The notes below the pieces were generated by a model. The model was not told the DNA's origin. It saw only the letters and a list, made by a program, of their open reading frames with translations, and did no database searches. Positions 59,965 to 64,000 of a stretch of DNA of 64,000 nt are shown here, in pieces (within the stretch, counting starts at the first letter, position 1; every line of letters starts with the position of its first letter). Both the position numbers and the translations under genes were made by a program. The DNA lies in NCBI GenBank assembly GCA_000697665.1, contig KL197751.1, positions 9,002 through 73,001 on the forward strand, in the 5' to 3' direction. Source of the DNA: Jaapia argillacea MUCL 33604. Lineage: Eukaryota; Basidiomycota; Agaricomycetes; Jaapiales; Jaapiaceae.

Positions 59965-60352
59965 TAGTGTTGGGGGAAAAACCTCCTGGCTCGTAACTTA
60001 CATGGTAAATTACAAGTGGGCGGAGCATCCAGAGAGGTGGGATTTTTTACAGGGGTAAATTACGGGTAAATTACAGTTTACATAATCGAACAGAAAACAG
60101 CAGAATGGGGCCTCGGGGGACAGAGGGGTTTCAAAATGAGCTTGGCTTCCTCGACTTCATCGACAGATGGTTCGCTGCTCTTGGGCTCAAGAGCAACGAT
60201 GGTAGCCCTGAAAGGCTTTCTGGCGGAGAGACCTTTCTTACCCTTTTTTTTTACATACCCCAGAGGCCCTTGGTAAATTACAGTAAGTTACGGTAAATTA
60301 CCATGTAAATTACCTTGCTGTAAATTACAGGGGACTTTCTTCCCCAACACTA
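59965..60352. mobile_element. Non-autonomous hAT-type DNA element (MITE, 388 bp)
   Basis: Terminal inverted repeats start TAGTGTTGGGG and end CCCCAACACTA, the form typical of hAT elements. They are flanked by a perfect 8-bp duplication GCTACGGC (59957-59964 and 60353-60360), also the hAT length. The subterminal parts are packed with GTAAATTAC/GTAATTTAC-like repeats in both orientations, probably transposase-binding sites. The core (about 60105-60235) is non-repetitive and codes for nothing obvious. With no transposase, it must have moved in trans. The exact target duplication implies a young insertion. Confidence 0.93.
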
Positions 60353-60360
60353 GCTACGGC
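60353..60360. repeat. Target-site duplication, right
   Basis: GCTACGGC, identical to 59957-59964, immediately outside the CCCCAACACTA terminus of the hAT-like element. Confidence 0.9.
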
Positions 60361-60554
60361 CCAGGAGCACGACCCGTCACAGGAACGCAGCGCGTGACGC
60401 ATGTGACGATGAATTCTGCGAAGTTCCAAGTTTCAACAGCTTTGAACACAACCATCATCTCCTTCGTTTTCTCACATTCATCGTTGGCGACTATACCTCA
60501 GAATCCCAAAGAATCTAGGCTCACAAATCTACCCAAGGCGGAATTCTGTTGGCC

Positions 60555-62330
60555 ATGGGCGTGCTTAACAGTCGAGTTCAAGAACCAGCACCGGCTCTGG
60601 CGGAAGACGATGAAGACGAGCAGGAGCAGGAGCAGGAGCAGGAACAGGAGGAATCAGAGGGGGCGGAGTGCCCGCGGTGGGAGCGAACATCTCCCCATCA
60701 AGGACCAACAGTTCGTCTCATTGACAGTCATCAAGCTATCCAACGGGACGTTGCTCCTCGCCCCAGGATCGTCTTTGCATGCGAACTTTTCGTTTATTCG
60801 ATCAAGCGACGCTATAATGCTTCTCTCCCTGCTGTTCGCCTTCCAATCGAAATCTTGACCACCATCTTCGAATTTGCTGTGAACAAACCCTCAACAGACC
60901 ATCTCGTTGATAATCTAGGCAACGAAGCCTTTGGACTCTGTCTTCTACCGTCCCTACGAAGTCAAGCCCACCTTACTCACGTGTGTCATCGCTGGCGGGA
61001 GGTCGCTCTGGGTTATTCTCGGCTGTGGAACACCATCGCAACTGGTCCAGCAGACTATGTTTCATCAGCAATTTCCCGAGCGAGAGGCGATCTTGAGGTG
61101 AACCTCCTGTCCTCACCAAGACTACTCGCGCTCGAAGTAACTACCTTGGCTCTGGCTCTCCGTCACACACACCAAATACGGACGCTTGCCATTTCACTGG
61201 ACTGCAATCGTGTTGGTGCATTGAGTGCCTTCTCACAGCCAGCTCCCTTCCTTCAAACACTCGTACTTTTGCATTCATCCTATACTCGACAACCTCTACT
61301 CGAACCTGTCCTCTTTAGTGGTATCACACCATCTCTGCGTCGGCTTTGTCTCCGCAATGTCTACTTTTCCTGGACTTCCAGCATATTCCGCAACCTGACA
61401 ACGCTTAGGATCTCGACGACCTCTGCGGACTATCCAGGACAGCTCTCAGACACCATTGCTGCCCTACAGCAGATGTCATCTCTCGAAATCTTGTCGCTCA
61501 GACATGCGCTACCTCGCGCTACTCAGGAAATACCTTCGTCCACCATCACGACACTTGCCAGCCTACGACATCTGGAGGTCCAGGATCAAGTCGATCGGTG
61601 TGTCGAACTTCTGGCACATCTCACCCTCCCCAACTACCCTTCCTTGCAATTTTCGCTTCACAACAGTCGACCTGTCGAGGTTCTACGAGTAGATTTATAT
61701 CGCTTTTTTCGACTCATCAACCAGCGCCTACACGATGGTGAAACCACAAGCCCCCTTTGCCGTTTGACTTTGGACCTCATGGGAGGTTTATCAGGTTACA
61801 CAACGAGGTCTTCCTCAACAAATCCCTTTCTGAAGGAAAGCGACCGTCACTTGTCGTTAGGACTTTCGTCAATCACGGACGATAATCGACCCCAGTGGCT
61901 CTCTCAGTTTCGGATGATAAGTACCAAGAACATCCGCAGTCTTCGTTTCGAAAACGTGGGCGATCTGGACGGGCCAACAGTGCAAGCACTACTTGCCGGG
62001 ACCGCGCTACCATCTGTTGTGGAGTGCACCATCTCTGGCAATGTATCGTTCGCCTTCCTGTCATGGCTTCTTCCCCTCCAGCACTCCGTCCCGTCCCTTC
62101 AATCCCTAACGTTCACTGGGATGTCGATGAATCGAAATGTGTGCGGATTCACTATCCAACTCTGTTTGGAGACACTCTTGGCTTCTCAAGCCCGTCATCG
62201 TCCACTAGAGCGCCTCGTACTACGCAATTGTCCTGGTTTGACTTTGTTGATGGCTTGTGGGTTTGAGAAGCACGTTGGCCAGGTCGTGTGGGATGAAGAT
62301 ATGATTGACTTTGGGCTAAGCCCCAGGTAG
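60555..62330 (+). CDS. F-box/LRR-like protein
   Basis: One exon of about 590 residues. The ATG at 60555 is followed by an acidic stretch with an EQ hexanucleotide repeat (EDEQEQEQEQEQEE). The F-box reads LPAVRLPIEILTTIFEFAV, then the usual agaricomycete THVCHRWREVALGYSRLWNT. The remainder has irregular leucine-rich repeats (LRRLCLRNVYFSW, LASLRHLEVQDQVDRCVELL, SLQSLTFTGMSMNRNVCGF) ending FGLSPR at 62328-62330. Such proteins are thought to be substrate adaptors of SCF ligases; the LRR part would choose the target. The start is uncertain because another frame is open beside the EQ repeat (60609-60858). A young hAT element sits 200 bp upstream of the start. Confidence 0.8.
   Translation: MGVLNSRVQEPAPALAEDDEDEQEQEQEQEQEESEGAECPRWERTSPHQGPTVRLIDSHQAIQRDVAPRPRIVFACELFVYSIKRRYNASLPAVRLPIEILTTIFEFAVNKPSTDHLVDNLGNEAFGLCLLPSLRSQAHLTHVCHRWREVALGYSRLWNTIATGPADYVSSAISRARGDLEVNLLSSPRLLALEVTTLALALRHTHQIRTLAISLDCNRVGALSAFSQPAPFLQTLVLLHSSYTRQPLLEPVLFSGITPSLRRLCLRNVYFSWTSSIFRNLTTLRISTTSADYPGQLSDTIAALQQMSSLEILSLRHALPRATQEIPSSTITTLASLRHLEVQDQVDRCVELLAHLTLPNYPSLQFSLHNSRPVEVLRVDLYRFFRLINQRLHDGETTSPLCRLTLDLMGGLSGYTTRSSSTNPFLKESDRHLSLGLSSITDDNRPQWLSQFRMISTKNIRSLRFENVGDLDGPTVQALLAGTALPSVVECTISGNVSFAFLSWLLPLQHSVPSLQSLTFTGMSMNRNVCGFTIQLCLETLLASQARHRPLERLVLRNCPGLTLLMACGFEKHVGQVVWDEDMIDFGLSPR
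60615..60660 (+). repeat. GAGCAG/CAGGAG hexanucleotide repeat
   Basis: A microsatellite of about seven near-perfect hexamers encodes the EQ run at the N-terminus of the F-box/LRR gene. Unit-number changes would keep frame, so it is likely length-polymorphic. Confidence 0.8.
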
Positions 62331-63400
62331 CCGTGTCGGTGAGCATAACTGGGTCGTCTATTTGACGGTGTCGCCTCAATTGAACGTGCTTTCAGGGATG
62401 TCGAGTCTTAACGATTCGAGCGTAAATTCATCCTATCCCCACAGTTTATTTGTCGCGCGCGACCTTTTTACTCTTTTCGTTTTGTATCCAACACTTCTGT
62501 CCTACTCAGGCTATTCCTTCTCTAACATTTGCGACCTGGCTGCGGAATACTCGGCTGGCTGTATACGTATCGTACAGTTGACTCACGGGTTTCGTTATGC
62601 ACAGGAAAATGAACTGCATATCGAGCATTGCCCATCGCCGGTCCGCGAAACCGAAGCGACGTTCATGCCACTTTAACTTTTAAGGTTGAAGTTCAACCGG
62701 AAGGTTTCCAGAGGTTTACCGCAAGCCTCTGCAAGCCCTTTCCGATTCCTCCCGATGTCTTGGAAGCTCGACATTGCACGGATAGTGCGGAGCGCTGACC
62801 TATCTGCTCTTGTCAACATAGTAACCGCGTTTCAAGCAGCGAACTGGGTAAGTTCTGTCAATTAAACACGATCTTCATACCTCGGGGTGCCCTGACCCGC
62901 TGAACATGCCGTGCGTTGTCGCAGCTTTACCATAATATGCCCCTGAACACCCAGTAGCGCTGATACATCCAATCTCTACTTCGAAAGACGATGCGATAAT
63001 GATGGTGACGGAGTAAGTACTGTTTTTCGACTTCTGGCATACACACAGCAGATCACTTACGTTCCAATTCATCGCAGCCCTGGATTTCCAGCCTCGGTCC
63101 AAAACACACCAAGAGATTTCTTTACAAGGAGGATGCGAGTGGGCCGCACAACTCCGTTGGGTTCAGGCTGCTCAGCTTCTTACTGTGGCTGGGTGGCAGT
63201 ATGTCACACCTTTTGCGATGTGTTCCTTGCAGCCGGCTTCCCACTGCAGCGCACTTGAACGGCATGGTGACGCCCTCCTCCTTATTTATACCCAGCAGAG
63301 CTGTCGGCGGTCTCTACGCATCCAGGTCCCGAACCCGTTTGTGAACAGGACGTACTCCCCTCATCAGTTGTCACCGTCGCCCGCCTTGTGATTCCTCTCA
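62331..63400. other. Intergenic, no supported gene
   Basis: About 1.07 kb. Contains a small inverted-repeat-rich patch near 62680-62745 (AGGTTGAAGTTCAACC; AGAGGTTTACCGCAAGCCTCT). A minus-strand frame (62875-63102) with several cysteines (EIGCISATGCSGAYYG) could be an exon of a small secreted protein but has no start or splice support. A TTATTTATA element near 63280 may be the TATA region of the following gene. Confidence 0.4.
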
Positions 63401-64000
63401 ATGTCTTGCACGGCTTCACCGACTCGAACTGTTTTTGAAACAGTCACTTCGCAGAGTTTATCGACGTCTTTCTCCAATGTAGTTTCCACTGGGCCGGCGA
63501 CGACTGTCACCATCACCAGCGTTAACTTCCCTTGCATGGTTGGCGACTGTTTCCAGACAACAGTAGAGACACAACCAGGTGAGTGGGATGGGAAATAGCA
63601 TCCGAGCCTCATCTCCATCGCACTTGGTCTTCCTTGTGCTGACTATTCGACCGTCGACGTAGCTTCATTCGTGCTAACACTCGTCTGCTTGTAGGTCAAG
63701 TCACAACGGTGCAAGTCCCTGTTGCTCTCACAGTCCCGATTATCAACACAATCGCCACCGGTACCCTTTTTGCTCCATGTCAAAGCACCACTTCCCACCC
63801 AACCGTATCTTCCACCGCCAAGACTAGCACTACAAGCAGCACCGCCAAGATCAGCTCTACTACAACCAATGTCAGCACTACAACTCCACCACCTCCTATT
63901 TCACCCTCGATATCTACCAGCCCCACACCACTTCCTCTTCCCCCCTCGACATCTACAACCACCAGCATAGCCACTATCATATCCATCTACACTCCACCAC
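63401..64000 (+). CDS. Ser/Thr-rich surface protein, 3' part beyond window
   Basis: Exon 1 from 63401 (MSCTASPTRTVFETVTSQSL) contains a Cys pair (PCMVGDC). A GT-AG intron (63581-63694) joins QPG to QVTTVQVPVALTVP, with TGTLFAPCQSTTS following. From 63790 the protein is a Ser/Thr/Pro tract running off the window. The layout (beta-rich TVTITSV segments with paired Cys, then mucin-like stalk) matches agaricomycete single-pass surface proteins such as the one at 6.8-9.1 kb; a transmembrane helix would be expected beyond 64000. No signal peptide is visible before 63401, so an upstream exon may be missing. Confidence 0.6.

Noticed and set aside
60000-60340. Telomere-like or satellite array of GTAAATTAC
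   Set aside because: The repeats are irregular and confined within a 388-bp element with hAT ends and target duplication, so they are subterminal transposon motifs rather than a satellite.
1-64000. tRNA genes, CRISPR arrays, bacterial operons or riboswitches
   Set aside because: No cloverleaf with a T-loop consensus was spotted by eye, no spaced direct repeats were seen, and the gene structure is that of a eukaryote. A tRNA scan could still find a gene I missed.

Overview
This window is fungal nuclear DNA, most likely from a mushroom-forming basidiomycete (Agaricomycetes). The evidence is: genes cut by many GT-AG introns of about 45-70 bp; an Ask1 subunit of the DASH kinetochore ring, which is a fungal complex; a divergent basidiomycete-type G-alpha; and gene families typical of these fungi (F-box, MYND, HNH_2, DUF5695-like, F-box/nucleotidyltransferase-like). 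The assembly is a draft, with one run of 475 Ns flanked by poly-C. All gene models were spliced by eye from reading frames and splice sites, so exon edges are approximate unless stated. I saw no rRNA, tRNA, CRISPR array or virus-like element.

Layout. 1-2.2 kb: an AT-richer block with two adjacent giant imperfect palindromes built from one related unit. 2.4-5.0: F-box/zinc-finger gene (+). 5.3-6.35: small membrane protein (+). 6.7-9.1: Ser/Thr-rich single-pass surface protein (-). 9.4-11.4: poorly resolved minus-strand membrane-type genes. 11.8-14.0: G-alpha lacking the catalytic glutamine (+). 15.0-17.9: large unknown protein with an internal tandem duplication (+). 17.9-18.4: small unknown gene (-), divergent from RidA (18.5-19.1, +). 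19.7-21.2: inositol monophosphatase (-), divergent from proteasome alpha-5 (21.5-23.1, +), whose last intron holds the N gap. 23.4-29.0: three tandem paralogues joining an F-box-like helix bundle to a GS...DLD nucleotidyltransferase-like motif (-). 29.4-30.7: unknown membrane-anchored protein (-). 30.9-32.9: HNH endonuclease-domain protein (-).

33.2-46.2 looks like a plant-polysaccharide unit: two inverted, divergently transcribed sugar transporters, then a secreted DUF5695-like hydrolase (-) divergent from a GH51 alpha-L-arabinofuranosidase (+). Extracellular arabinose release could feed the transporters. 46.5-64 kb is mainly housekeeping: methylcrotonyl-CoA carboxylase alpha, a MYND-finger protein, a Baeyer-Villiger-type flavin monooxygenase, tRNA-dihydrouridine synthase Dus2, DASH Ask1, then a non-autonomous hAT element with a perfect 8-bp target duplication, an F-box/LRR-type gene, and the start of another surface mucin-like gene cut by the window end.

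The most unusual signals are the 23.4-29.0 kb array, whose spacers carry decayed pieces of both flanking genes (proteasome alpha-5 and the unknown membrane gene) and so record how it grew; the paired palindromes; the G-alpha with altered switch residues; and a transporter stop codon followed by a conserved in-frame tail.
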